Below are positions 6,986 through 13,525 of a stretch of 13,579 bases of DNA, in pieces. Source of the DNA: Candidatus Wolframiiraptor sp. EX4484-121 (lineage in GTDB: Archaea > Thermoproteota > Nitrososphaeria_A > Caldarchaeales > Wolframiiraptoraceae); assembly GCA_002255105.1 (NCBI GenBank), contig NJEK01000046.1:1-13579 (forward strand), written 5' to 3'. The translations under genes and the position numbers were made by a program. A model generated the notes under the pieces. It was not told where the DNA came from and did not search any database. It saw nothing but the letters and a program-made list of their open reading frames with translations. How positions within the stretch are numbered: the first letter of the stretch is position 1; every line of letters begins with the position of its first letter.

Positions 6986-7789
6986 TTACTCGGAGCTCGT
7001 CGGCTGCCTCTCCCTCCACTGCCTCCATAGATATATCGTCGCGTATTCTCTCGGAATCCCCTCGCGTTGAGCTATCTCCCCAATGAGGTATCTCACCCTC
7101 GTATCCGCCTCCTCACCCCATCTATTATATCCAACCTCAACTATCTGACCCAACAATCTCTCAGACAGCTCCTTGTACGATGTTACGTCGTATATGTTGT
7201 CCGCTATGCGTCTAAGCTCATCCATCCTCTTATCGATCTCCTTAATCCTCTTATCGATCTCGGCCATCCTCTCCCTGAGGGCTGGAATCAAGTTTTCAAG
7301 CTCCTCCTTCTTCGAGATCGATATGGGCTTCCCCTGCTCCTCGCGCTGGTGCAGGACATCGAGTTCAACCTGATTCTCATACAATTCCTCCTCTATGGAT
7401 GAAAACCTCTCCTCTAGGAGGGACTTAAGCCTCCCATACTTCTCCAGAGCCTCCTGAATATTCTTGATCAGATCCTCTCTGAGCGCATCCCACTTCCGGA
7501 GGAGTTTCTTCAGGATCGATAGGGTCATGTCCGGATGCCTCATAAACCTCTCCTGAGTCACCTTCTCCCTTATCTTAAGCTCGTCTATCTTATCCACGAC
7601 CGTCTCGTAGGCCGCCTCGGCCTCAACCGACGCCTCTTCAAGGGCTCTCTCCTCCTCGCTGATCGATGGCCTCGCCGTAACCTCCTCGCCCCCCTCTCTA
7701 ACCGCCTCTTCCACGGGCTCTATTATCGGCTCCTTCCTCTCCTCCTCTCCCTCCTCCGACGGCTCCTTAATCACGACGCGCTTCGGCAT
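6986..7789 (-). CDS. Long acidic coiled-coil protein of unknown function
   Basis: I do not recognise this 267-residue protein. Its first 50 or so residues are very acidic and probably disordered (EPSEEGEEERKEP). From about 55 to 215 it is almost wholly helical with heptad-like repeats, including LLEERFSSIEEELYENQVEL and IDKRIKEIDKRMDEL, broken by a GKPISISKKEE turn that would fold it into an antiparallel hairpin. The last 45 residues (YNRWGEEADTRV to WRQWRERQPTSSE) look like a compact helical end. There is no signal peptide, membrane span or catalytic motif. The coiled-coil hairpin loosely recalls CdvA, but the N-terminal PRC barrel of CdvA is absent. The gene converges on the DUF35 gene with 4 bases between stops and has its own promoter. 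Confidence 0.8.
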   Translation of the reverse strand: MPKRVVIKEPSEEGEEERKEPIIEPVEEAVREGGEEVTARPSISEEERALEEASVEAEAAYETVVDKIDELKIREKVTQERFMRHPDMTLSILKKLLRKWDALREDLIKNIQEALEKYGRLKSLLEERFSSIEEELYENQVELDVLHQREEQGKPISISKKEELENLIPALRERMAEIDKRIKEIDKRMDELRRIADNIYDVTSYKELSERLLGQIVEVGYNRWGEEADTRVRYLIGEIAQREGIPREYATIYLWRQWRERQPTSSE

Positions 7790-7814
7790 CCCATAACACT
7801 GGGATAAGATTAGT

Positions 7815-7821
7815 CTTAAAG
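7815..7821 (-). promoter_or_regulatory. TATA box of the coiled-coil gene
   Basis: The minus strand reads ATCTTTAAGAC, with CTTTAAG centred about 29 bases before the ATG at 7789. No Shine-Dalgarno site lies close to that ATG, so the transcript is probably leaderless. Confidence 0.5.
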
Positions 7822-7940
7822 ATATTTATCACTATTTCCCTCCGAGGAGCGGGCACACCCCTTAAAGCCCGGTATTTTTTGGATCGTCCACGCCATACTA
7901 TGCCTAAATCCGGGGAAGCCAGCAGGCTAAAAGGAAAAGA

Positions 7941-7950
7941 TTTTATCATA
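7941..7950 (+). promoter_or_regulatory. TATA box of egsA
   Basis: TTTTATCATA is centred about 29 bases before TTG 7974, matching the leaderless spacing seen at other genes here. Confidence 0.45.
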
Positions 7951-7973
7951 TCAAGCGTTGGGGTTGGCTTGGA

Positions 7974-9071
7974 TTGAGGATTCTAAGATTCGGCGATAGG
8001 CTGCCCTCATCAGGGGAATGCGGCTGCGGATTTGAGCACGACAGAACCTTAAGCGGCATTATAATCGGACCGCTTAGCGAATCGCTTGAATACATCTTAG
8101 ACCATGGGGCTGAGGGGCCATTTGCGGTCTTCTACGATAAGGTGACCTACGAGGTGGCTGGGAGATCCGTTCAAAAGATCTTGGGCGGTGAGGGATTCTT
8201 CGTTAAGGGTCCAACCTATGAGGAGGCCGAGGAGAAGGCCGGGAGGGTTAGAGCATTCAAGACCGTAGTCGGGGTTGGGGGAGGAACCGTCATAGATGTC
8301 GCGAAATACGCGGCGTTCAAGTCGGGGGCGAGCTTCATCTCGATCCCAACAGCTCCATCCCATGACGGAATAGCTTCCCCGACGGCCTCCCTATTCAGCG
8401 GGGGGAGGAGGATCTCAAAGAAGACGAGGCCTCCGATAATATCCTTGATCGACCCATCGATCCTATCCGATGCTCCGAGATTCCTGAAGGCCTCCGGATT
8501 CGGGGACTTGATCGCGAAGATAGTCTCCTTAAAGGATTGGCAGCTTGGGAGGGATGAGCTCGGCGAGCCGTATTGTAAGACCGCCGAATCGTTCATCCTC
8601 AAGTCGCTTGGGCTCATGGCCAAGGCTCTTGAGACCCACGACTCTTTCGGGAGGGTTGAGCGCCTGGCCGAGGGATTAGTGTACTCTGGGGTCGCCATGA
8701 TGCTAGTCGGGTCGTCGAGGCCGGCGTCTGGGAGCGAGCATCTCATCAGCCATTATCTCGACATGAATTTGGGGAGGAGGGTGCCCCACGGAATCCAATG
8801 CGCTTTAGGAGCTTTGCCCATGGCCCTCTACCATGAGAGATATAATGAGAATTGGTGGAAGGATGAGTATGATTGGGCGAAGATCAGGATCTTGATGGAG
8901 AGGGCCGGAATACCGCTAACTCTTAGGGAGGCCGAGATACCGGAGGATTTGATGATAGAGGCGATGGTCGAGGCTTGGAAGATCAGGCCGAACAGGTACA
9001 CTATACTGCATAAGCGGAAGCTCGATCCAGCCGAGGCGAGAAGGCTTCTGGAGGACGTCCAGCTGATATGA
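7974..9071 (+). CDS. egsA: sn-Glycerol-1-phosphate dehydrogenase
   Basis: This enzyme reduces dihydroxyacetone phosphate to sn-glycerol-1-phosphate with NAD(P)H, which sets the stereochemistry of archaeal membrane lipids. The 365 residues show the family marks in order: GVGGGTVIDVAKYAA (100-114) for nucleotide binding, then PTAPSHDGIASPTASL (125-140). Metal ligands are Asp178 (GFGD), His256 (GSEHLISH) and His272 (VPHGIQ). RPNRYTILHK lies near the end. An N-terminal CGCGFEH motif at 16-22 resembles the CxCGxxH found at the start of many AraM-type bacterial homologues. TTG 7974 is chosen because it gives MRILRFGD and lies at leaderless distance from the TATA box. proC follows with its own promoter. 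Confidence 0.95.
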   Translation: MRILRFGDRLPSSGECGCGFEHDRTLSGIIIGPLSESLEYILDHGAEGPFAVFYDKVTYEVAGRSVQKILGGEGFFVKGPTYEEAEEKAGRVRAFKTVVGVGGGTVIDVAKYAAFKSGASFISIPTAPSHDGIASPTASLFSGGRRISKKTRPPIISLIDPSILSDAPRFLKASGFGDLIAKIVSLKDWQLGRDELGEPYCKTAESFILKSLGLMAKALETHDSFGRVERLAEGLVYSGVAMMLVGSSRPASGSEHLISHYLDMNLGRRVPHGIQCALGALPMALYHERYNENWWKDEYDWAKIRILMERAGIPLTLREAEIPEDLMIEAMVEAWKIRPNRYTILHKRKLDPAEARRLLEDVQLI

Positions 9072-9073
9072 TG

Positions 9074-9083
9074 CTTTTATATC
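9074..9083 (+). promoter_or_regulatory. TATA box of proC
   Basis: CTTTTATATC lies just after the egsA stop and about 24 bases before the proC ATG, so proC is probably transcribed on its own with no leader. Confidence 0.55.
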
Positions 9084-9102
9084 CGATCAAACTCGTTACC
9101 GC

Positions 9103-9906
9103 ATGCTCACGGTGGGGATCATCGGAGCAGGACAGATAGGATCGGCTATCGCGAGAGTCTTGGCGGAGACCGGGAAGTATAGGATTGTGGCCTCGAGAAG
9201 GAGGATTGAGAAAATTAGGGATCTCGAAAGGCTTGGGGTTAAGCTGACCAAGGTGAATAGGGAGGTCGCCGGAGAATCCGACGTGATCTTCATCTCGGTT
9301 AAGCCGTATAAGGTTCCAGAGATCTTGAATGAGATATCAGACCTCTTAAAGGATAAGCTACTGATCTCGGTCGCGGCGGCGATCTCGATCTCAAAGCTTG
9401 AGAAGCTCGCTCCGGAGGCGAGGATCGTGAGAGCTATGCCGAACGTGGCCCTGAGGGTTGGGGCGGGATTCATAGCGTATTCGAGGGGATCTAAGGTCAC
9501 GGAGGAGGACATTAAACTGGTCCAAGAACTCTTCAGCGTGATGGGATACTGTATGGAGGTGGACGAGAACTTGATGGACGCGATCACGGCCCTGAGCGGA
9601 AGCGGGCCCGCCTACGTCGCGATAATGATCGAGTCCATGGCCCACGCCGGGCTGAAGGTCGGACTGCCGAGAGACCTCGCCTACATATCCTCTGCATACA
9701 CGATCTATGGAACCGCGAAGATGATCCTAGATCTAGAGCTCCATCCGGCCATGATCAAGGAGATGGTCTTAACTCCAGGTGGAACTACCATCGAGGGGAT
9801 CTTCTATCTGGAGGAGGGCGGTATCAGGACGGCCATGATGAAGGCGGTTGAGGCCGCCACGAGGAGGGCGAGGGAGATAGCCGAGAAGCTCAACACACCC
9901 TCATAA
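9103..9906 (+). CDS. proC: Pyrroline-5-carboxylate reductase
   Basis: ProC makes the last step of proline synthesis, reducing pyrroline-5-carboxylate with NAD(P)H in the cytoplasm. The 267 residues have the normal length and motifs: the Rossmann GIIGAGQIGSA (5-15), SVKP at 65-68, the conserved RAMPN at 110-114, and the dimer/active-site signature LSGSGPAYV (164-172) followed by TPGGTT (224-229). All key positions look intact. The ATG is the first codon after the TATA box. The gene ends in a 6-base convergent overlap with the protoglobin gene: TCATAA at 9901-9906 supplies Ser and stop here, and Leu and stop on the other strand. Its link to egsA is only positional. Confidence 0.95.
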   Translation: MLTVGIIGAGQIGSAIARVLAETGKYRIVASRRRIEKIRDLERLGVKLTKVNREVAGESDVIFISVKPYKVPEILNEISDLLKDKLLISVAAAISISKLEKLAPEARIVRAMPNVALRVGAGFIAYSRGSKVTEEDIKLVQELFSVMGYCMEVDENLMDAITALSGSGPAYVAIMIESMAHAGLKVGLPRDLAYISSAYTIYGTAKMILDLELHPAMIKEMVLTPGGTTIEGIFYLEEGGIRTAMMKAVEAATRRAREIAEKLNTPS

Positions 9907-10482
9907 TCTTTCTTTGAAACTCTTGTAAACCTCCTCCGCCTTGAGCATGAAGAGTTTCTCAGCCAATTGAGGGGATATGCCCCCCTTCTTAAGACTCTCA
10001 CGCCTCGCTATATGGTATCCCTGCAGCATTAGGACGAGATTCCAGAAGATTAGCTTCGCAGCCGAGATCGATAACCCAGCCTTATCTTCCACGTCGCTTC
10101 CACCTATCACTCTAAGGATCTCTCGAAGCCAGGCCCCAGCGCATAGACAAACCAATCTAGTGGGGACGCCGTATCTGGCATGGGCTAAGCCTATCTTGAA
10201 GACCTCCTTCGCGTGGTCTAAGTCGTAGCTTCCCTTCACGAAGAGGGTCAGCCATCTTCTAAAGAGGTCTGCAGCCCTTTCCTCGGTTAACCCGCTCCTC
10301 TCTATGAACTTGGCGGCGAGCTTACATGACAGAAGAGATCCCAACGCCCCACGGACTATCTTATCGAGGTTCTCCAAGAATAATCCTTCAAACCCCTTAA
10401 CCCTCTCGACGTCCTCGCTGGTTAACATTAGATAGCTTTTGGCGACGTCAGATAGGCTCCTCAGCTCCTCCTGAAGAGACAT
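9901..10482 (-). CDS. Protoglobin-like single-domain heme protein
   Basis: The sequence fits the protoglobin/globin-coupled-sensor fold: MLTSEDVERVKGFEGLF in the first helices, RRWLTLFVKGSYD near the middle, and the family hallmark IGLAHARYGVPTRL. The His in that hallmark is the expected proximal heme ligand (residue 104 counted from the ATG at 10491, 101 from the chosen start). Length is about 193 residues, close to methanogen protoglobin (195), and no signalling domain is attached. Such proteins bind O2, CO or NO; the role here is unknown. I chose ATG 10482 over ATG 10491 because the TATA box is 22-31 bases upstream of it and ATG 10491 would lie upstream of the likely transcription start. 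Several Cys residues (CLCAGAW) follow the heme site. Confidence 0.75.
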   Translation of the reverse strand: MSLQEELRSLSDVAKSYLMLTSEDVERVKGFEGLFLENLDKIVRGALGSLLSCKLAAKFIERSGLTEERAADLFRRWLTLFVKGSYDLDHAKEVFKIGLAHARYGVPTRLVCLCAGAWLREILRVIGGSDVEDKAGLSISAAKLIFWNLVLMLQGYHIARRESLKKGGISPQLAEKLFMLKAEEVYKSFKERL

Positions 10483-10503
10483 CCCTCTCATTATTTCCGG
10501 ATA

Positions 10504-10513
10504 ATTATATAAG
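10504..10513 (-). promoter_or_regulatory. TATA box of the protoglobin gene
   Basis: CTTATATAAT on the minus strand lies 22-31 bases upstream of ATG 10482, giving a leaderless transcript from that start. Confidence 0.55.
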
Positions 10514-10690
10514 ATTTTTCTAACTTAAGCGTCTCCTAAAGCCGATGAGAGTGGGAGATGCCCCTCTTCACAGAAATTAGCGTTCAGGCAGACACAATAT
10601 CAAATGTAAACCGATAGGCTCGTTAAATTCGTGTTCCGCCTAAAACTTGTTACCCATGGTAAAAATCGCATACTTCTTACTCATTCGTCT
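10514..10690. other. Intergenic region between the protoglobin promoter and a decayed frame
   Basis: No gene or RNA is recognisable here. Short open pieces occur on both strands (for example MRVGDAPLHRN from 10545 and MVKIAYFLLIRLQALEVL from 10656), each cut by stops. Base composition is more AT-rich than in neighbouring genes. It may be part of the same disturbed segment as 10691-10980. Confidence 0.4.
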
Positions 10691-10923
10691 TCAAGCACTG
10701 GAGGTGTTATAGGTAGCCAATAACGCTTTAACCTCCGCATCAACCCAGCCTTCCAAGAATCCATGTTAGAGCTTCTGTAACCGCCTCCTTCAACGCCCTC
10801 GCGGCTATCCTTTTCCCTTCTCATGGATTACTAAAGCCTTCCGACGAGCTTTGGGATCGTATCCATGGATGAGCCTACTAGGGGTTATCTTCGAGACTTG
10901 TTATGAAACGCTATTCTCCTCAT
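10691..10923 (-). pseudogene. Decayed unidentified reading frame
   Basis: On the minus strand, protein-like pieces follow one another in different frames: MRRIAFHNKS from the ATG at 10923, then KITPSRLIHGYDPKARRKAL with VIHEKGK, then RIAARALKEAVTEALTWIL, then DAEVKALLATYNTSSA to a TGA at 10691-10693. Each piece ends in a stop shortly after the next begins, as expected for a gene with several indels. I do not recognise the family. An alternative last piece in another frame (RRLKRYWLPITPPVLEDE) is equally open, so the reconstruction is uncertain. It could also be chance. Confidence 0.3.
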
Positions 10924-11061
10924 GGCTAAGGTATTGCCCACATATATTAAGCTAATCAGCCTGAGAGAGCTGGGTCGATTGCGATAGCTTACGACGGATT
11001 TGAGCCGAGCGGCCTCGCACACCTCCCCTTCGGGGTTCTGAGGGCGATAAAGCTCGAGGAT
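10922..11061 (+). pseudogene. Frameshifted 5' end of the tyrosyl-tRNA synthetase gene
   Basis: From 10951 the synthetase frame is open and carries IAYDGFEPSGLAHLPFG, the start of the catalytic fold with the HIGH-like motif, but it has no ATG, GTG or TTG until 11062. One frame over, ATG 10922 gives MAKVLPTYIKLISLRELGRL and then a stop. YIKLIS and LREL resemble the N-terminal helices of archaeal TyrRS, with about 11 residues between them missing. A net frame change near 10970-10980 is needed to join the parts. No TATA box sits at the usual distance before ATG 10922. Confidence 0.5.
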
Positions 11062-11973
11062 ATGCTTGGGGCTGGATGCAGGTTTAAGCTACTCTTGGCG
11101 GATTGGCATGCGATGATCAATAAGAAGATGGGTGGAGACCTAGAGAAGATTAGGAAGGTTGGAGAGTATTTCATGGAGGTTTGGAAGGCTGCCGGAATAG
11201 ATTTGAGCAAGGTTGAGATAATTTGGGCCAGCGACCTAGCATCGGACAGCGAGTATTGGAGGATCGTGGTGTCAGTCGCGAAGAACGTAACCTTGAGGAG
11301 GATTTTGAGAGCCTTACCGATAATGGGCAGGAGGGTTGGAGAGCTTCAAGAGGCGGCCCAGATATTCTATCCCGCGATGCAGGTCGCGGACATATTCTAC
11401 ATGGGTGTGGACATCTGTCAGCTCGGCTTGGATCAGCGTAGGGCGAATATCCTGGCGAGGGAGCTCGCCCCGAAGCTTGGATTCAAGAAGCCCGTCGCCG
11501 TTCATCATCACATGCTCATGGGATTGCAGGGACCTGCAAAGCTGGGCGGGTTCGAGGAGGATAAGGCGCTCGATATGGAGATAGCCTCCAAGATGAGTAA
11601 GAGCCTCCCCGAGACGAGCATCTTCGTCCACGACGATCCGGAGACCATCAAGGAGAAGATTAAGAGGGCTTATTGTCCTCCTAGAACCGTTGAAGGGAAT
11701 CCAATCCTAGATTATGCCAAGCACCTAATCTTCAGGAAGTTTAAGAGCCTATATGTCGAGAGGCCTGAGAGATATGGGGGAGATGTCGAGTATTATTCAT
11801 ATGAGGAGCTTGAGAGGGACTATGTGGAGGGGAGGCTTCATCCAGCCGATCTAAAGAACGCGGTCGCCGAGAAGATCGATGAGCTGATAAAGCCCATCAG
11901 AGAGCACTTCGAGAGAGATCCTAAGGCCAGGAAGCTCTATGAGTTTGTGAGGAGACAAGAGATAACCAGATAG
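11062..11973 (+). CDS. tyrS: Tyrosyl-tRNA synthetase (body; N-terminus broken)
   Basis: TyrRS charges tRNA-Tyr with tyrosine. This is the archaeal/eukaryotic class Ic form. Clear marks are LLADWHAMINKKMGGD, IFYPAMQVADIFYMGVDICQ, LDQRRANILAREL, the signature SKMSKSLPETS (KMSKS loop), RAYCPPRTVEGNPI, YGGDVEYYSYEELERDY and HPADLKNAVAEKI near the end. TyrRS and TrpRS of archaea are related, but the tyrosine-type features and the tail favour TyrRS. The homologous frame is open from 10951, but ATG 11062 is the first standard start and would omit the HIGH-like motif, giving 303 residues against about 350 usual. So the protein from this start should be inactive unless a non-standard start or frame correction is used. 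The TAG stop is followed by TTTT. Confidence 0.85.
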   Translation: MLGAGCRFKLLLADWHAMINKKMGGDLEKIRKVGEYFMEVWKAAGIDLSKVEIIWASDLASDSEYWRIVVSVAKNVTLRRILRALPIMGRRVGELQEAAQIFYPAMQVADIFYMGVDICQLGLDQRRANILARELAPKLGFKKPVAVHHHMLMGLQGPAKLGGFEEDKALDMEIASKMSKSLPETSIFVHDDPETIKEKIKRAYCPPRTVEGNPILDYAKHLIFRKFKSLYVERPERYGGDVEYYSYEELERDYVEGRLHPADLKNAVAEKIDELIKPIREHFERDPKARKLYEFVRRQEITR

Positions 11974-11995
11974 TTTTGGAAAGGTTTCCGAAATA

Positions 11996-12003
11996 ATTTA
12001 AAG
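11996..12003 (+). promoter_or_regulatory. TATA box of the metallophosphoesterase gene
   Basis: ATTTAAAG, identical to the box before the HMG-CoA synthase gene, is centred about 29 bases before GTG 12028 and suggests a leaderless transcript separate from tyrS. Confidence 0.55.
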
Positions 12004-12027
12004 TCGGCGGACCTAAATCTCCTCGGA

Positions 12028-12819
12028 GTGAGATTCATAGAGGGCTGGCCCGCGATCTTAGTCGAGAAACCGGTTAAAACCGTCTTGGTATCGGACTTGC
12101 ACTTCGGCTTTGAGGCGGAGCTCGCTGATAGAGGCGTCAGGGTTCCCAGCCAAGCTTGGAGGCTTAGAGAACTTTTAATCGAGTTGGTCAGGGAGGTTGA
12201 CGCGGAAAGGTTGATCTTCCTCGGAGACCTGAAGCATAGGATCCCATTATCGTCTTGGATCGAGTGGAGGGAGATGCCAAGGGTTCTTAGAGACTTGAAG
12301 AGGCTCGTCGACATGATCTTAATTCCGGGGAATCATGATGGGGGGATAGCCTCCATGCTCGGAGACCTCGTAACCTATGCGTCGTCGAGGGGCATCTTGA
12401 TCAAGGCCGAGCAGAAGATATTCCTATTTCATGGACATGCTTGGCCGAGTCGGGATGTCTTGAAGGCGGATTTAGTGATCATGGGCCATCTCCATCCGAT
12501 GGTCAGCCTCAGAACCGATGTCGGCGGAGTTTTCAAGAGGAGGGTTTGGCTCATCCTTGAAGGAGATAGGGAGATCTTGGCCGAGAGGCTTAAGTCGAAA
12601 ACTAGGGTGAGGAGGAAACTTAAGCTCATAGTTATGCCGGCCTTCAACCCCATCCTGACGGGAATATCGGTGAACTCTCTCACGCCGAGGGATAGGCTTT
12701 GGCCTCTAATGAGGGGCGGCGGATTCGAGCTTAGACAGGCTGAGGTGATCACCCTGAATGGAGAGAGGCTTGGAAGGGTTGGAGAGCTTGAACATCAGCT
12801 ATGGGACGTGGAAACCTAA
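12028..12819 (+). CDS. Metallophosphoesterase of the archaeal SbcD-like/TIGR00024 type
   Basis: This is a calcineurin-like phosphoesterase with all metal-binding motifs in order: SDLHFG near residue 22, GDLKHR near 71, GNHD near 100, HGHAW near 136 and GHLHP near 151. Two metal ions would be held at the active site. The 263 residues fit the small archaeal family often found near helicase genes; its substrate is not established, and a nuclease or phosphatase activity are both possible. The C-terminal third (RVRRKLKLIVMPAFNPILTG) is typical of this group. GTG 12028 is placed by the TATA box. The SWIM-domain gene follows on the same strand, 31 bases after the stop. Confidence 0.88.
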   Translation: MRFIEGWPAILVEKPVKTVLVSDLHFGFEAELADRGVRVPSQAWRLRELLIELVREVDAERLIFLGDLKHRIPLSSWIEWREMPRVLRDLKRLVDMILIPGNHDGGIASMLGDLVTYASSRGILIKAEQKIFLFHGHAWPSRDVLKADLVIMGHLHPMVSLRTDVGGVFKRRVWLILEGDREILAERLKSKTRVRRKLKLIVMPAFNPILTGISVNSLTPRDRLWPLMRGGGFELRQAEVITLNGERLGRVGELEHQLWDVET

Positions 12820-12827
12820 AAAATAAT
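12817..12827 (+). promoter_or_regulatory. TATA-like box of the SWIM-domain gene
   Basis: TAAAAAATAAT begins at the stop codon of the phosphoesterase gene and is centred about 29 bases before TTG 12851, so this gene may have its own leaderless transcript. Confidence 0.45.
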
Positions 12828-12850
12828 CGTCTGCGGGATCAGATACGGGC

Positions 12851-13219
12851 TTGAGCGAGGAGTATGGGAAACTCGTGGAAGAGGCTGAGAAAGCGGTCTC
12901 GGAGGGGCGCGTTAAGCTCTACATCTTCAAGCCGAGCGGTAGGAGGAGATGGATAGTCGTTGGAAGGCATCAAGACTACCTCATCCTACCCGACGCTGGA
13001 TACTGTTCATGCAACGATTTCTTCTTCAGGGTCATGAGCGGTGAGAAGCCGACATGCTATCATCTAATCGCCGTCAGACTTGCAAGAGAGAGGGGAAGAT
13101 ACGAGGTGATCGAGGAGGATGATGAATGGCATGATACCTTGATGAATGAGTGGCTCAGGAGGAGATCCATCGCAGGAAGGAATTTTAAGGAGGATTCCAA
13201 GCCTCCACCCATCCCATAG
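12851..13219 (+). CDS. SWIM zinc-finger protein
   Basis: This is a small, 122-residue protein built around one SWIM zinc finger, with ligands CSC (residues 57-59) and CYH (77-79) in the CxC...CxH pattern and a 17-residue spacer. An N-terminal helix (EEAEKAVSEGRVKLY) and beta strands (GRRRWIVVGRHQDYLI) precede it, and a charged tail ending in KPPPIP follows. SWIM domains bind DNA or protein, often with helicases or recombinases. In archaea, stand-alone copies occur but their role is not settled. TTG 12851 is used because no ATG or GTG precedes the conserved part and a TATA-like box lies at leaderless distance. It converges on the 16S rRNA gene. Confidence 0.85.
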   Translation: MSEEYGKLVEEAEKAVSEGRVKLYIFKPSGRRRWIVVGRHQDYLILPDAGYCSCNDFFFRVMSGEKPTCYHLIAVRLARERGRYEVIEEDDEWHDTLMNEWLRRRSIAGRNFKEDSKPPPIP

Positions 13220-13275
13220 GAGTTAGAACAAGGAGATAGAGTCAGCATTTATATGACGTTCATGATGCCTGAAGC

Positions 13276-13290
13276 GGCGGCGACGCCGCC
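13276..13290. repeat. GC-rich perfect inverted repeat
   Basis: GGCGGCG-A-CGCCGCC is a 7-base inverted repeat around one base. As RNA it would form a stable hairpin with about five paired bases and a small loop. It lies between the two convergent genes, so it could help end or protect transcripts from either side. Confidence 0.4.
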
Positions 13291-13455
13291 TGCATTCGAA
13301 CCGGGGCCATACATTCGATAGTCTTCGCGGATTCATCTAGCCCTTGCGGGATAGGATTATGGATACTGAACCTAAGCTAATCCTGACGAACGATCCCGGT
13401 TTTAAAGGAGCTCAGCCCAATAGCGGATAACCTCAATTCTCCATCTAAACTCTTC

Positions 13456-13466
13456 CAAAAAATAAT
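13456..13466 (-). terminator. T-rich terminator of the 16S rRNA transcript
   Basis: On the minus strand the sequence reads CATTATTTTTTGG about 60-70 bases after the 3' end of 16S rRNA. A T-tract is the usual archaeal termination signal. This supports the view that the transcript ends here and does not continue into 23S. Confidence 0.45.
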
Positions 13467-13525
13467 GGTGCTGACACGCGGGCCCCAAACGCGCCTCGAA
13501 GCCTACTCGACCAGGAATTGGCGGT

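Larger units (their letters stand above)
13220..13525. other. Spacer downstream of 16S rRNA
   Basis: This 306-base spacer lies between the SWIM gene and the 16S gene, which converge. It has no open frame of note, no tRNA that folds, and no start of 23S or 5S rRNA. It holds a T-rich stop signal for the rRNA transcript, a GC hairpin at 13276-13290 and a TTTTAAAG at about 13400 with no gene behind it. Confidence 0.5.

Noticed and set aside
7067..7807. Plus-strand Leu-rich frames opposite the coiled-coil gene
   Set aside because: They mirror Glu/Lys codons of the helical gene on the other strand and only imitate membrane proteins.
13270..13330. Possible tRNA on the minus strand (GGTTCGAATGC)
   Set aside because: The five bases on either side of the loop do not pair (CCCGG against GCAGG), and no acceptor or anticodon stem could be found.
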